From a bacterium (GTDB taxonomy: Bacteria; Hinthialibacterota; Hinthialibacteria; H5-UNCL2), in the NCBI GenBank assembly GCA_015075175.1, contig JABTUV010000006.1, positions 1-64,000 of the forward strand: DNA of 64,000 bases. The letters are read 5' to 3'. Position 1 is the first letter of the stretch. Each line of letters starts with the position of its first letter. Under the pieces are notes generated by a model that worked only from the letters and a program-made list of their open reading frames with translations, was not told the DNA's origin and searched no databases. Shown one piece after another: positions 32,418-41,559 of the stretch. The translations under genes were made by a program, and so were the position numbers.

Positions 32418-34562
32418 ATGAAGCGCTCAGGGCCTTCCATGAACCAGGGGATATGCTATCTTACGGAGTTGTCCCCACAAGCCGTGGCCGGTGTCATTGC
32501 GACAGAGGCGCGCAAACTTGGCTATGTCTTCACTCAGCCTGATTTCCCTCCAGATTCCATGTGCGTCCGCATGGTCCTGGCTCAATTCCGAAGCCTCATC
32601 CGCCGTCTCCCGGGCCATGTATCCTGGCTCATCAAGATCGACGGCGACATAACTCGCATCTACTGCGAAACACGGCTTTCCCACCTTGTTTTCGCAGTCT
32701 CCCTTGCATTATCCATTCTCTCGGTTCTTCTCTTCTGGACGGGTATCATCACCCTATCATTCGCACCACCCAACAAAGTTGTTTTGGGTTCCCTTGCTGC
32801 AGCTGCCGTCTCCCTCTCAGCGTTACCGTTCGTCTTCAACTACGTGCTCATCCGAACCTGCGACCAGATGCGGTTGTCCCCTATCCTCGAAGCAATCCGA
32901 CACGTCGCCATTCAATCCGGGACATATCTTGCGAGCGACGGTCCAGGAATTGAAATACGACACCAAAGACGCATATACCGTTACTTGTGCTTTGTCTTTC
33001 TTACGATCGGCATGCCAGCGCTCTGCATAATGGCGTGCAAACTTGACTGGCACGAGTTGCCCCTCTGGGCAACGGTGGTCGGGTGTTGTCTCATCGCCAC
33101 CGGCTTATTGGTACCTGCGATGCTCTCGTCTGTTTCTCACACTCACGGCTACGGCTTGCGTTCACTCCTATCCCTTCCTGGCATGCATAGCATGATGGCA
33201 GTGTTCCTTTTGTTGCTCGTACAACTCCCTTGGGTCGGCCTTGCTGGGCACATTTCTGAAAAGCAGGTCGGTCTGTTTCGCGCCCACCAGTACTTTCGCG
33301 GTACTTGGGAGGGTACTATACCAATGTATGCTGAAGTCTGGTCGCATTTCGAAGCAAGGTTCGCGCCCGCATATCAGGCGAACCAGCATTTAGGCTGGGC
33401 CCTGTTGGCCGCTGGGCTACTGTTCCTCTTCATGTCCATCAACTTTGCTCTCACCGCGCTTCGTATCTCTTCGCGAACACTGCCAGTTCTCCGGCAAATC
33501 CTTTGGTACCCCGAGATAGAGTCGAATAGAAAAGCCATCGCCAGTCCTGTTTTCATGGCAAAGTTCCGATGGACCTGGTCTGTCCTCTGGCTACTGATGG
33601 CCCTGTCTCTCGCCGTGACGTATTGGAAGGTCGCAGAATCGAGCTACTACCTCTTCTCCTTTAGCAGCAGGCAGTATGTGCGTAGCCTCGACGTCGAGAG
33701 CCCCGTTCAAGTCGCAATGTTTCTCACGGAAATGGCCCTCGGAACCGCGCCTTGGACGGCGTCGTTGCTACCTTGTATGCTTGTTGCCTGGCTGGTATAC
33801 TTGACCGCCTGCTGGTCCCTTTTATTCGCTTCCATCGCGAGCATTCTGTTCCAAGATTATCGCGCACGTCGATTGGCGAGGGCGGCGGTTTCGGATCAAA
33901 CCGCAAATCCTCTAACGGCGGTTGCTCAAAGGCTATTGACGGCACCCCAGGCGCCCACTCCGCGGCCTGTACTCGTGCGGGTGGACAGCAGCATGCCCTT
34001 CGCATGCGCTACGTCGCATGGGCTGTTGCGTCCAAAGCCCATGATTGTGGTTAGCACACGCTGCATCTCGATACTGGATGAGGCGGAACTTGACGCCTTG
34101 ATCGCGCACGAGCTTGCGCATCATCGACTCGGCCAGGTGCGAAGAGACTACTGGCTGCGGTTCTTTGGAAGAATCACATTTGTTGGCGACGCCTTTGTAC
34201 GCGTACTGCAGGATTCCTTTGGATATGAACTGAAGGCCGACATTTGCGCCGTGAGGGATTTCGGCATTAGTCCGCAAGCGCTCAAGCGCTCTTTACTAAA
34301 GATGCGCACGGTTGCTGCAATGGAGGGGCTGAACGAAGTGCTTGCTCCCGTGGGCGTCTGCTTCCAAGCGGAAGATGTAGGCGCCGAAGGGGTGAAGGTC
34401 CCGAGGTTGTCGGCAATTCAGGCGCTTCGCGCAGCAGGGGGCCTTTATCTGCGGCAGTTCCTGGGTTCACACGGCTGGGGATACTGGCATCCTTCCTTAG
34501 ATCATCGGCTTGCGATTCTTGAGGATATGTCAGCCCGAGTCGCGACACCTACGGAGGTATAG
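32418..34562 (+). CDS. Membrane-embedded M48/M56-type zinc peptidase
   Basis: A 714-residue protein from the ATG at 32418 (a second ATG at 32439 is possible). Many transmembrane segments are visible, for example HLVFAVSLALSILSVLLFWT, LPLWATVVGCCLIATGLLVP and MMAVFLLLLVQLPWVGLAGH. Near the C-terminus, ELDALIAHELAHHRLGQ is a HExxH zinc site, with a later Glu (SFGYELKADICA) as third ligand, as in M48 (HtpX/Ste24) and M56 (BlaR1-like) peptidases. It is longer and has more membrane segments than HtpX. Typical roles are membrane-protein quality control or signalling. Codon usage is less GC-rich than its neighbours. Confidence 0.7.
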   Translation: MKRSGPSMNQGICYLTELSPQAVAGVIATEARKLGYVFTQPDFPPDSMCVRMVLAQFRSLIRRLPGHVSWLIKIDGDITRIYCETRLSHLVFAVSLALSILSVLLFWTGIITLSFAPPNKVVLGSLAAAAVSLSALPFVFNYVLIRTCDQMRLSPILEAIRHVAIQSGTYLASDGPGIEIRHQRRIYRYLCFVFLTIGMPALCIMACKLDWHELPLWATVVGCCLIATGLLVPAMLSSVSHTHGYGLRSLLSLPGMHSMMAVFLLLLVQLPWVGLAGHISEKQVGLFRAHQYFRGTWEGTIPMYAEVWSHFEARFAPAYQANQHLGWALLAAGLLFLFMSINFALTALRISSRTLPVLRQILWYPEIESNRKAIASPVFMAKFRWTWSVLWLLMALSLAVTYWKVAESSYYLFSFSSRQYVRSLDVESPVQVAMFLTEMALGTAPWTASLLPCMLVAWLVYLTACWSLLFASIASILFQDYRARRLARAAVSDQTANPLTAVAQRLLTAPQAPTPRPVLVRVDSSMPFACATSHGLLRPKPMIVVSTRCISILDEAELDALIAHELAHHRLGQVRRDYWLRFFGRITFVGDAFVRVLQDSFGYELKADICAVRDFGISPQALKRSLLKMRTVAAMEGLNEVLAPVGVCFQAEDVGAEGVKVPRLSAIQALRAAGGLYLRQFLGSHGWGYWHPSLDHRLAILEDMSARVATPTEV

Positions 34563-34653
34563 GATCTTCATGTTTCGGCTACTACACAGCGCATCAGGCG
34601 ACGTGTGACACCATGGTCAGCGTAACGCATTGAATGACGTGGAGGGATTTGAT

Positions 34654-35695
34654 ATGTATTGCGGACCAGACTATATGGATAAGGTTCGGAGAACGGTGGA
34701 GGGCCTTATTTCGGCTCATCACGTTGGAGAACCGCCTTATTTCGCATTGGTGGAGACCTTTCCCGACGCATTCAGGAGACGGGGATCCCTCAAGGAAGGA
34801 TGCGACTGCACTGTGCGACGTAGTCGGCGGACTACCATTCGCCGGGACTTCCGGTCCGATTCGGCTCGTGACTCCAGTCGTTTTGATTGCCGTTTGGGGT
34901 ACGTTGCGTGAGATGCGGTCCCGGCGGCAGCTCCCTGAGCAAGAGGAAATCCAGAAAGCGGTTAGCGCCGCCGCTATTGCGTTTGGGGCTACCCGCAAAG
35001 TGTCCAGAGAGCTCGCGCAGGAGTTGGCGCCGCAGATCCACTCGTTGTGCATGTCGGATTTTTCAGATTGGCTCACTGCCTGCGATACGCAAATCCCGAG
35101 TCGTGGCAAAGATGACAACGGGGAACGCGTATGCAAGGAGAGTTGCGAGGGTTCACATCTTGATGCCGACGACATTCTCGCTCGGGTCGGTCCCGATAAC
35201 GAGGTTTACGTCGATCGAATGGAATCTGGCGCGCTGTCGCGGGATGAGTGCGTGAAGCTGAACGAGGCTCGGTCTCTCGCGGCGTCCGGTGAGTATGATG
35301 TTGTGGTGGACGAGATTTCGCGCACGGTCCAGATCGCTGGTACTGAGCCTCGATTCATCTTCAAATTCTGGCCCAGTCAGCGGGGCGTTTTGTGGCTTGT
35401 GCTGTCGAGCGTGGACGGCGGCTTCTCGGGCGATGCGGTGCGTGGTATTTTCACCGGGAGGTCCCTTCCCGATCCGGCGGATATTCAGCGATATGTTTAC
35501 CATTTCCGTAGAATCCTCAGCAAGGAGTTGCGTCACCGTGTGCTTGCGGAGGGACGCGTGGATGAGTACCAAGTCCTTCGCGATTGGTCATTCCTGTGGA
35601 TTCGTGCCCTGGAAGATAGGCGGAGAAGCGAGTTGCTGCAGCGCCTGCCGGTCCGTGAATCGCCGAGGGGGAGTCCGACCGTGCGAAGGGATTGA
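34654..35695 (+). CDS. Unknown protein with C-terminal winged-helix-like region (one-base frameshift)
   Basis: From the ATG at 34654 (GGAGGG eight bases upstream) one frame reads MYCGPDYMDKVRRTVEGLIS and PPYFALVETFPDAFRRRGSL. Near 34800 a different frame takes over with KDATALCDVVGGLPFAGTSG and continues to 35695. The joined product is about 347 residues. A hydrophobic stretch LVTPVVLIAVWGTL follows the shift. The C-terminal ~100 residues (FKFWPSQRGVLWLVLSSVDG, then GRSLPDPADIQRYVYHFRRI) resemble a winged helix. Family unknown. Confidence 0.5.
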
Positions 35696-36257
35696 AGGCG
35701 GACCGCTTCGGAAGTCCGGTGGGTTTGGGACGTCGCCTACGACCCGGCTGCCGCATGTCCTCCACGCTGTGTAACACGCGCCCGTAGATCGACTGCTCCT
35801 TCCTCTATCACCCGTTGGTGTCGACGGCCTTTAGCAGCAAAAAAAAGGAGTTTTCGCGATTGCCAACTACGCAACCTGAGCTTGCTTCCGTGCGTACAGC
35901 GATCCTTGATCCATGCGCAACACTGGCCTGCACGCCACGTCTCCACCCACCGAGCCAAACCCCCGCTGGATGCCCTAGGAGATAGGCTCCAGCGCCGCAA
36001 ACCCGCCGCCGTGCGGGCCGGATATGCCTACACTACCAGCCTCCATCCCCTGTCTAATCAAGCCCCAGCTCCTTTGGTTCGCCGCGTCATGAGTGCCGGG
36101 AAGGATCATTGATTTTCTTCAGCGTCACCTCAAGTCATCAAGGCGGCACTGGCTTTTCATTGCTGCGTCATTGACGCCGTCCGCCTAGTTCTGGCGAAAT
36201 CAAAGACACAAGCAGGCGTTCTATGGCCCGTTCCGGCGTTCTCGCGTAAGAGGGTCT
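35696..36257 (+). other. Non-coding region before the HerA/tubulin cluster
   Basis: About 560 bases in which I see no gene and no strong repeat. The promoter of the 36.3-46.7 kb cluster should lie towards its right end but is not recognisable. Confidence 0.5.
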
Positions 36258-36341
36258 ATGAAGAAGAGGACAAACGGAAAGCTGCGGCATGTTACTGCCG
36301 CAAGACGGAAAAGGCAAGAGGGAGGAGCAGCGCGATGTTGA
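36258..36341 (+). CDS. Possible 27-residue leader peptide
   Basis: MKKRTNGKLRHVTAARRKRQ and seven more residues, very basic. Its stop (TGA at 36339-36341) overlaps the start of the next gene, so translation could be coupled. An AGAGGG lies just before the ATG. A 7-bp stem TGCGGCA/TGCCGCA (about 36283-36302) falls inside it, which could make it a regulatory leader. Confidence 0.3.
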   Translation: MKKRTNGKLRHVTAARRKRQEGGAARC

Positions 36342-36544
36342 TCACACCTGAACCACCGAAGAAGGGCATTGGGATGCGACTCGTGCAGTACCTGCTGAAC
36401 CTGCCGGCGAGCGCGGCGTTCGTCGTGCGGATTTCGGTGCTTGCGGTCGGCGCGGTCCTTTCCGCCTGTGCGAGCTTGGTGGCGATCATCGGCCTAGTGC
36501 GCCTGACGGTCTGGCTGGTCCACCTCATCGTGGGTGGGAGGTGA
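36335..36544 (+). CDS. Small two-segment membrane protein
   Basis: A 69-residue protein with two hydrophobic helices: SAAFVVRISVLAVGAVLSAC (about 28-47) and LVAIIGLVRLTVWLVHLIVG (about 48-67). It follows GGGAGGAGCAGCGCG, a strong ribosome site, and its stop overlaps the GTG start of the next gene. It looks like a membrane anchor for the cluster. No family recognised. Confidence 0.55.
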   Translation: MLITPEPPKKGIGMRLVQYLLNLPASAAFVVRISVLAVGAVLSACASLVAIIGLVRLTVWLVHLIVGGR

Positions 36545-37020
36545 GCACCATGGGCGACACCTTCAACAAGAACAACGACGGCCACAATCGCCGTCCTCCG
36601 GTCAGCGGGGGGCCTGTCCCGTTCGGCGCCATGCCGCCTGGGGGAATGAAGAACACGCGGATCGAAGCGCACACGTTTCCTGACGGCGCGGTCGTGGAGT
36701 TCCGTTACATCAAGTCCTCCCGGTTTGACGCCGAAGGGATCCTGGAGGTCACCGAGAGGACGGAGGTGTTCCCGCCGCTGGCTGACGGTACTTCCCCCAA
36801 GGATGTGTCGGAAATCGTCCAGTGCAAAGGCTGTCGCGAGCTCGTCTCGAGATCCAATTCCCTGAACTGCCACGCGTGCAGGGAAACATACTGCCGCCGG
36901 CACGCTGTCGAAATCACCCTTGAAGACCAGACCATCGCACTCTGCGCGGCCTGTGCGGCTCCCGTGCAGAAGGACACGTGGTGGGCGCGACTTCGCGACT
37001 TTTTGTTGGAGGGCAAGTGA
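36541..37020 (+). CDS. Small zinc-binding protein
   Basis: A 159-residue protein starting at a GTG that overlaps the preceding stop (or at the ATG three codons later). A disordered, Gly/Pro-rich N-terminus leads to a beta-rich section. Then comes a metal module CKGCRELVSRSNSLNCHACR followed by YCRRHAVEI and ALCAACAAP: Cx2C, Cx2C, CxxH and Cx2C spacings of a B-box/RING-like or double zinc-ribbon fold. It may bind a protein partner. It ends in an ATGA overlap with the HerA-like ATPase gene. Confidence 0.6.
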   Translation: MSTMGDTFNKNNDGHNRRPPVSGGPVPFGAMPPGGMKNTRIEAHTFPDGAVVEFRYIKSSRFDAEGILEVTERTEVFPPLADGTSPKDVSEIVQCKGCRELVSRSNSLNCHACRETYCRRHAVEITLEDQTIALCAACAAPVQKDTWWARLRDFLLEGK

Positions 37021-39293
37021 TGAAGCGCCCCGACCTTTACTCCGTGATTGTGCGCATTTCGCTGGTGGTCGCCTGCAGCGCCATGTGCCTGGTGCAGGTC
37101 TGGGCGGAGATTTCTGGAGGTGCCCCAATGACGAATCACGACTCGATTTTGAACGACACGCGGCTGTGGGAGAAGATCGCCCGTATCGCCGCCGGCGGCG
37201 CGCGCACCGACGGCGTCGCCGAGTTCCTCGACCGGGAGGATATTCAGCGCACGTTGCAGGACGGGGCGCTGCGACTGCAGGATTTCCAGGCTTTTCAGGT
37301 GATGGCGTACACGTTGATCGCCGACCCGCACGACCGGGAAACGCAGGCGTTGTATTGCTACTACCTGCGCGAGCGGCGGTACTACGTAGTTGCGCTCGCC
37401 GACCCGTTCCTGGCCAACTACCCATCGATACTTGCGCCGGTACCCCGCGACATGATTCACGTCGGTACCATGCCCAACGGTGGCCCCGTCGGCTACCCAC
37501 CCGGTCAAACATCGCGGAACGTACTCCTTGTCGGCTCGACGGGGAGTGGCAAGACCGAGATGGTGAAGCGCCAGATTGTTCAGCTAGTCGAGCGGGGCTA
37601 TCTGGTCGTCGTCCTCGAACGGAAATCGGACCACGCCGACCTCGCCATGCTCTCGGAATTAGCCAACCGGACGACCGTGCTCAATTTCAGGGAACTGGCG
37701 ATAAGCCTGTATCAAAGCCCACCGGGCGTTGAGCCTAGTCCGTGGCACGATGAGGTCACGAAGTTGATCTCCGGATCCTATGGAAGGTTGAGTGCCCACC
37801 GGCTGCTGCGTGATCTGATAGCGATGGAAGAATCGCTAAAGGCCGTTGCTGGCGAGTACTTCCCCCTCTCCCAGATTATCGCCGCCGTCGATGCGTTCAA
37901 GCCGAGCTTCGGTCGTCGCGAGGCTGAGTACAAGGAATCCGTGCTCTATGTGCTCAAGGATATGTTCCATGCCACGCGCGGCATCTTCGAGTACCGAAGC
38001 AGTAACTGCCTCGAGGTGCTCTTTTCGAAACCCGGGCTGGTGGTCATCAACAGCGAGACCCTTGCGGTCGACAATTATCAGTTCTTGTCGAACTTGCTGA
38101 TGCGATGGCCTTACATCCACCGCCTGTACAACCGCAGCGCGCGTGCCATACCCATCGCCTTCGTCTTTGAGGATGCCACCTCGGCCATCCCCCAGCCGCG
38201 TGATTGGGAAAGTCCCGGGATCACACCACTTGCCGATGCGCTCTTCACTCAGCGATTTCTTAACATCGGATGCTGCCTGGTAGGCCATAGCCTGACGATC
38301 GCCGAGCCCCTGTTGGCCAACATCGAGACCAAGATTCTACTGACCCTTCACAGCGAGGACCGCCGCAAGATCGAGCAGATTTGGGGATTGACGCCAGAGC
38401 AGGCCGATATTGCCAGCCGTCTCGGTCTCGGCGAGTTCATCGCGCTGGTCCCCTCATTCCACAACCAGGCGGTACGGGGCACGTTCCAGCCGTTGCGCCT
38501 TCCCGGAAGCCTGAGCGAGTCGGCGCGCAAGGCGTCTGCCGAGCGGTTTCTCCGGCAAGTGAAGGCGATTCCGGCCGGGGAGCTTCCAGCACGCCTCCGA
38601 TTCACCGGCAAACGAAGCGGAAAGCAGGTGTCCTACGCCCCCGCATCCGCCGGCAGTCCACCAGACGAGGCCGGAATGGAGTTGTCTCAACCCGCCTTGG
38701 AACTCCTCAAACAGGCCGCTACGGGCCTTCCTGATCGAGTGACCAACCTGTACGAGCGCGCTGGCCTGAGCCGCGGAGAAGGAAGTAGAGCCGTCAAGGA
38801 GTTGGAAGCAGTGGGCCTTGTCCGTCCGCATCGCTTCACGACCGGCCAACGCGGTGGGGCCGTGACCCTTCTGGAGCCGACGGCCTTCGCGTGGAGGCTC
38901 CTGGCAGCCTACCAGATCAAGATCCCTGCGCCCAAGACCGGGGGGGGCTGGGAGCACAAGCTGGCGGCTCGGCTTATCGAGGCAGAGGGAAAACGTCAGG
39001 GGATGCGAGTCCGCTTTGAGATCTCGCTGGGAGGCGTGCGATTGGACGTGGCGTGGCGTGGCGCGAAGGGCGACGTCACCTTTTTCAACGTCGGAATTTC
39101 GAGCGCGGAAAGAGAGGTCGAAAACGCGTGCAAGGCCATTGCGGAGCCGGCACTCCAGGGGAACACCTTGGTGTTGGTGTGCCGGGACACCGCGTTCAGG
39201 GAGAGGGTCAATCTGATCCTGAAGGCAATGGACGACAGCGGAAACGCCGCGCGGCGCATCCAGGTCGCGCTGATTACGGACTTTTTGATATGA
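37020..39293 (+). CDS. HerA/VirB4-like membrane ATPase with wHTH and decayed nuclease-like tail
   Basis: A 757-residue protein whose ATG overlaps the previous stop. Residues ~8-30 are a membrane anchor (VIVRISLVVACSAMCLVQVW). Walker A is GSTGSGKT (162-169) with a following IVQLVERGYLVVVLERKSDH; the Walker B-like segment is IAFVFEDATSA. After the ATPase come a winged helix (LLKQAATGLPDRVTNLYERA...GSRAVKELEAVGLVRPHRFT) and a C-terminal ~130-residue domain of restriction-endonuclease-like pattern (GGVRLDVAWRGAKGDVTFFN). The usual E-x-K of PD-(D/E)xK enzymes reads N-x-G, so catalysis is doubtful. DNA-pumping or protein-DNA transport roles are typical of the family. Confidence 0.7.
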   Translation: MKRPDLYSVIVRISLVVACSAMCLVQVWAEISGGAPMTNHDSILNDTRLWEKIARIAAGGARTDGVAEFLDREDIQRTLQDGALRLQDFQAFQVMAYTLIADPHDRETQALYCYYLRERRYYVVALADPFLANYPSILAPVPRDMIHVGTMPNGGPVGYPPGQTSRNVLLVGSTGSGKTEMVKRQIVQLVERGYLVVVLERKSDHADLAMLSELANRTTVLNFRELAISLYQSPPGVEPSPWHDEVTKLISGSYGRLSAHRLLRDLIAMEESLKAVAGEYFPLSQIIAAVDAFKPSFGRREAEYKESVLYVLKDMFHATRGIFEYRSSNCLEVLFSKPGLVVINSETLAVDNYQFLSNLLMRWPYIHRLYNRSARAIPIAFVFEDATSAIPQPRDWESPGITPLADALFTQRFLNIGCCLVGHSLTIAEPLLANIETKILLTLHSEDRRKIEQIWGLTPEQADIASRLGLGEFIALVPSFHNQAVRGTFQPLRLPGSLSESARKASAERFLRQVKAIPAGELPARLRFTGKRSGKQVSYAPASAGSPPDEAGMELSQPALELLKQAATGLPDRVTNLYERAGLSRGEGSRAVKELEAVGLVRPHRFTTGQRGGAVTLLEPTAFAWRLLAAYQIKIPAPKTGGGWEHKLAARLIEAEGKRQGMRVRFEISLGGVRLDVAWRGAKGDVTFFNVGISSAEREVENACKAIAEPALQGNTLVLVCRDTAFRERVNLILKAMDDSGNAARRIQVALITDFLI

Positions 39294-40069
39294 ACGACTA
39301 CCTCCACTTTCCATCCGACGATGAACTGCACCGCGCCGGCGATGACGGACGCTCAGATGAGGGGTTGCCGCTGTATCCCTCTGGTGCCTTCGGGGACGAC
39401 GCGGACTCGGCTGACACGCACCGCGTCGCTGACGGCGGGGAACGCCAGCTCGTCACCCAGATTATCGGCCCGGCGTCACCCGTCTACAACGCGGTCCAAG
39501 ATGCGGCGCAGAGGTTCGGACTTCACCTGCCCTGCCTGCCGGAGGAGGTGGAAATCGCCCACAGGCACCGGTTGTGGTGGTTGCATGAGCAGGCCCAGCA
39601 CGACACGTGCGTGCAGGAGTCCCTGGATGCGTTGCGGCGCCAGGCGAAGGACGATCGCGAGCTCCTGATGCGGTGGGGAAACGATCCGCGCTTCAACCGC
39701 CGGCGAGTGCAGGGATCCAGCCGCTTCCTCGTTCCGCTCGGGGCGGTGGGCTTCATCGTGGGATGCCTGCTCATCGCCCTCGTCGTCCACGTGGCGAACT
39801 CCGGAAGCCCGAACCGAGGGACAGGCACGGCGCCCCTGCTGCGGGTGCGTTGCTCTCCGTGGGCGGTTTGCTACCTGGATGGCAAGCGTGTCGGCAATGT
39901 GCCTTCGCCGCGCCCCATTCAGGCCACGCCCGGCCGCCACACCATCCGCCTCGAACCGAAGACCGGGGCCGCCTTTACGTATTCCGTCGACCTTGCCCCC
40001 CGCACCAACACGCTCCTGACCGTCGACCTGCGCGCCAGGCGGGCGGAGATCCAAGTTCAAGAGAGGTAA
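39290..40069 (+). CDS. PEGA-like domain membrane protein
   Basis: A 259-residue protein, start taken at the ATG that overlaps the previous stop. The N-terminal half is soluble and acidic to helical. A transmembrane segment FLVPLGAVGFIVGCLLIALV (about 144-163) follows. The C-terminal ~85 residues have the pattern of a PEGA surface domain (LLRVRCSPWAVCYLDGKRVG, then TPGRHTIRLEPKTG), which would be extracytoplasmic. It likely displays a cell-surface part of the machine encoded here. Confidence 0.65.
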   Translation: MNDYLHFPSDDELHRAGDDGRSDEGLPLYPSGAFGDDADSADTHRVADGGERQLVTQIIGPASPVYNAVQDAAQRFGLHLPCLPEEVEIAHRHRLWWLHEQAQHDTCVQESLDALRRQAKDDRELLMRWGNDPRFNRRRVQGSSRFLVPLGAVGFIVGCLLIALVVHVANSGSPNRGTGTAPLLRVRCSPWAVCYLDGKRVGNVPSPRPIQATPGRHTIRLEPKTGAAFTYSVDLAPRTNTLLTVDLRARRAEIQVQER

Positions 40070-40075
40070 ACGAAC

Positions 40076-40558
40076 ATGTTCAAGGAAATCGTAGCTCTGT
40101 CGTTCGCCGCGGCCCTGTTGTTGGGATGCACCGGCTCCGTAGACGAGCTGATTCAGCGCCCCATTGACGCCACCGACGTCCTGCTGTTCGGCCGGCACAA
40201 GCCGGCCGCCGCCCCCCAGCATCAAACACCGGCAAGCCCTCCGGTGGTTCGCCACGAAACTCGGTACGTCAAGGTCCCCGCGGAACTGGAGTCCGGCCTG
40301 CGCGCCTTTTCGGGATGCCAGTACGAGGCGGCCATCCAGCTCCTGGACGAGGCGGCCAACAACTCGGCGTACACGCTGGCCGACCGGGCGAAGGCCTACC
40401 TCTACAGCGGCGTCGCCTGTTTCTACGTCGGCCGAGAGGAAGGGGCCAGGGCGCGCTTCAAAACGGCGCTGGAATGGCAGCCGAGCCTCGCGCCAAACCA
40501 CGACGAGTTCACCCCCGAGGCCGTGCACATGTTCGAACAGGTGAAGGCTGGAATTTGA
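40076..40558 (+). CDS. TPR-like lipoprotein
   Basis: A 160-residue lipoprotein. Signal peptide with lipobox AALLLGC (Cys at 18) is followed by a Pro/Ala-rich linker and two helical repeats of tetratricopeptide character (FSGCQYEAAIQLLDEAANNS, AYLYSGVACFYVGREEGARA). It ends with DEFTPEAVHMFEQVKAGI. It probably sits in the outer membrane or periplasm as a scaffold for the cluster's exported parts. It begins six bases after the PEGA protein's stop, with AGAGAGGTAAACGAAC upstream. Confidence 0.7.
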   Translation: MFKEIVALSFAAALLLGCTGSVDELIQRPIDATDVLLFGRHKPAAAPQHQTPASPPVVRHETRYVKVPAELESGLRAFSGCQYEAAIQLLDEAANNSAYTLADRAKAYLYSGVACFYVGREEGARARFKTALEWQPSLAPNHDEFTPEAVHMFEQVKAGI

Positions 40559-40604
40559 GCAGGCCGTGGAACGAGAGCACCTGATGGAAGGCAGGAGAGT
40601 AGCT

Positions 40605-40982
40605 ATGAGCGACATCGATATCGAGAGAGAGCGCGTTGACGACTCGATTCCGACGGATCCGGGTGAGTCGTTGCGGGCGTTCCACTCTGACTACATGGAA
40701 GCGCAAGCACGGGCGTCGGAGGCCGGCAGCCTCTTCCTGCAGGAGTGCCTCGAAGGGCTCGTGGCCGTGTTCAACCGGGTCGAGAATCTTCCAGATACGC
40801 TCGCAGACCTGAAAAAGGGCGTGCGGGAGATTGCCTCGGGCCTGGAACAAACCCGAGCGCTCATCGCGCAGCAAGGTGCCCTGCAGGGCCAGATCTTGGA
40901 ACAGCTGTCGGAGCTGAACCATGAGCGTGCCGGCGATGCGCACGCCGACGAGCGACGGGAGACCGGGGAGGCATCTCGATGA
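40605..40982 (+). CDS. Small helical cluster protein
   Basis: A 125-residue protein; the ATG at 40605 is preferred for the GCAGGAGAG seven bases upstream, though two earlier in-frame ATGs exist. It is charged and helical (EAQARASEAGSLFLQECLEG and VREIASGLEQTRALIAQQGA), with heptad patterning that suggests a coiled coil. No family recognised. Its stop overlaps the following ATG. Confidence 0.55.
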   Translation: MSDIDIERERVDDSIPTDPGESLRAFHSDYMEAQARASEAGSLFLQECLEGLVAVFNRVENLPDTLADLKKGVREIASGLEQTRALIAQQGALQGQILEQLSELNHERAGDAHADERRETGEASR

Positions 40983-41542
40983 AATTCCTCCGTCCGTCCG
41001 CCCTGATGGTCGTCGCGCTCTTGCTCTTCTCCTGCTGGCCGGGCGCCGCGTCGTTGATGGAGAGAGGTAGTTGGTGCGCGCGAATACCGCTCGATGGATT
41101 CCGCGGCGGAATCATGTCCATGCCCGGGCCAGAAAAGGTGCCATGGACGCATCGAGCCGTATTGGGGGATGCACCGCAAAGCTACTGGATCGGCGCGCTT
41201 CCTCTCGGATTGCCCGTGGCACACGCGCTGAATCAAGACGGCAGCAATCTTCCTGGCGAGTATTGCGGCGTGCACCAGTCCGCATGCTTCCTTCATCATC
41301 CAGCTGCGATCCACCGGATTATTGAACCCATCAACGACGCTACCACCACGCCGCCAGGCGATATCTCCCTCCAGGTCGGTCGCGGCACTGGTGCCCGCCG
41401 TCTTGACGCCGCCTTGGTAAGTCTCGCCCAACAGCACCTGCGCTTCGTGCATCTGTTGCAGGAGAAACCCTGGGAACGGCTGATCGACGAGGCGCTTGAG
41501 AGACGGGACGACGTGTACACGGTTCCGCAACGGATTCCTTGA
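40979..41542 (+). pseudogene. Lipoprotein start interrupted by the duplicated module
   Basis: An ATG overlapping the previous stop begins MKFLRPSALMVVALLLFSCW, a convincing signal peptide, possibly a lipobox. From 41042 on, however, the sequence is the second copy of the repeat seen at 24014-24380. The final residues (RLIDEALERRDDVYTVPQRI) are the tail of a lost homologue of the 24724 gene. The frame is therefore a composite: an exported-protein start joined to inserted module DNA. The original gene is probably destroyed. Confidence 0.5.
41042..41415 (+). repeat. Diverged duplicate, copy 2 (partner at 24014-24380)
   Basis: Begins GGCGCCGCGTCGTTGATGGA and carries GAATACCGCTCGATGGATTC, CACCAGTCCGCATGC and CAGCTGCGATCCACC, in the same order and spacing as copy 1 apart from small indels. 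After it come the tail of the small gene and then the full-length primase, in the order found at 24.0-25.35 kb. Confidence 0.75.
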
Positions 41543-41559
41543 GAGGCGCTAAGAAAGCC

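Noticed and set aside
40691-41530. 279-residue minus-strand protein over the repeat copy
   Set aside because: The matching region at 24.0-24.4 kb does not keep the same frame, and the frame runs antisense through a real gene at 40605-40982.
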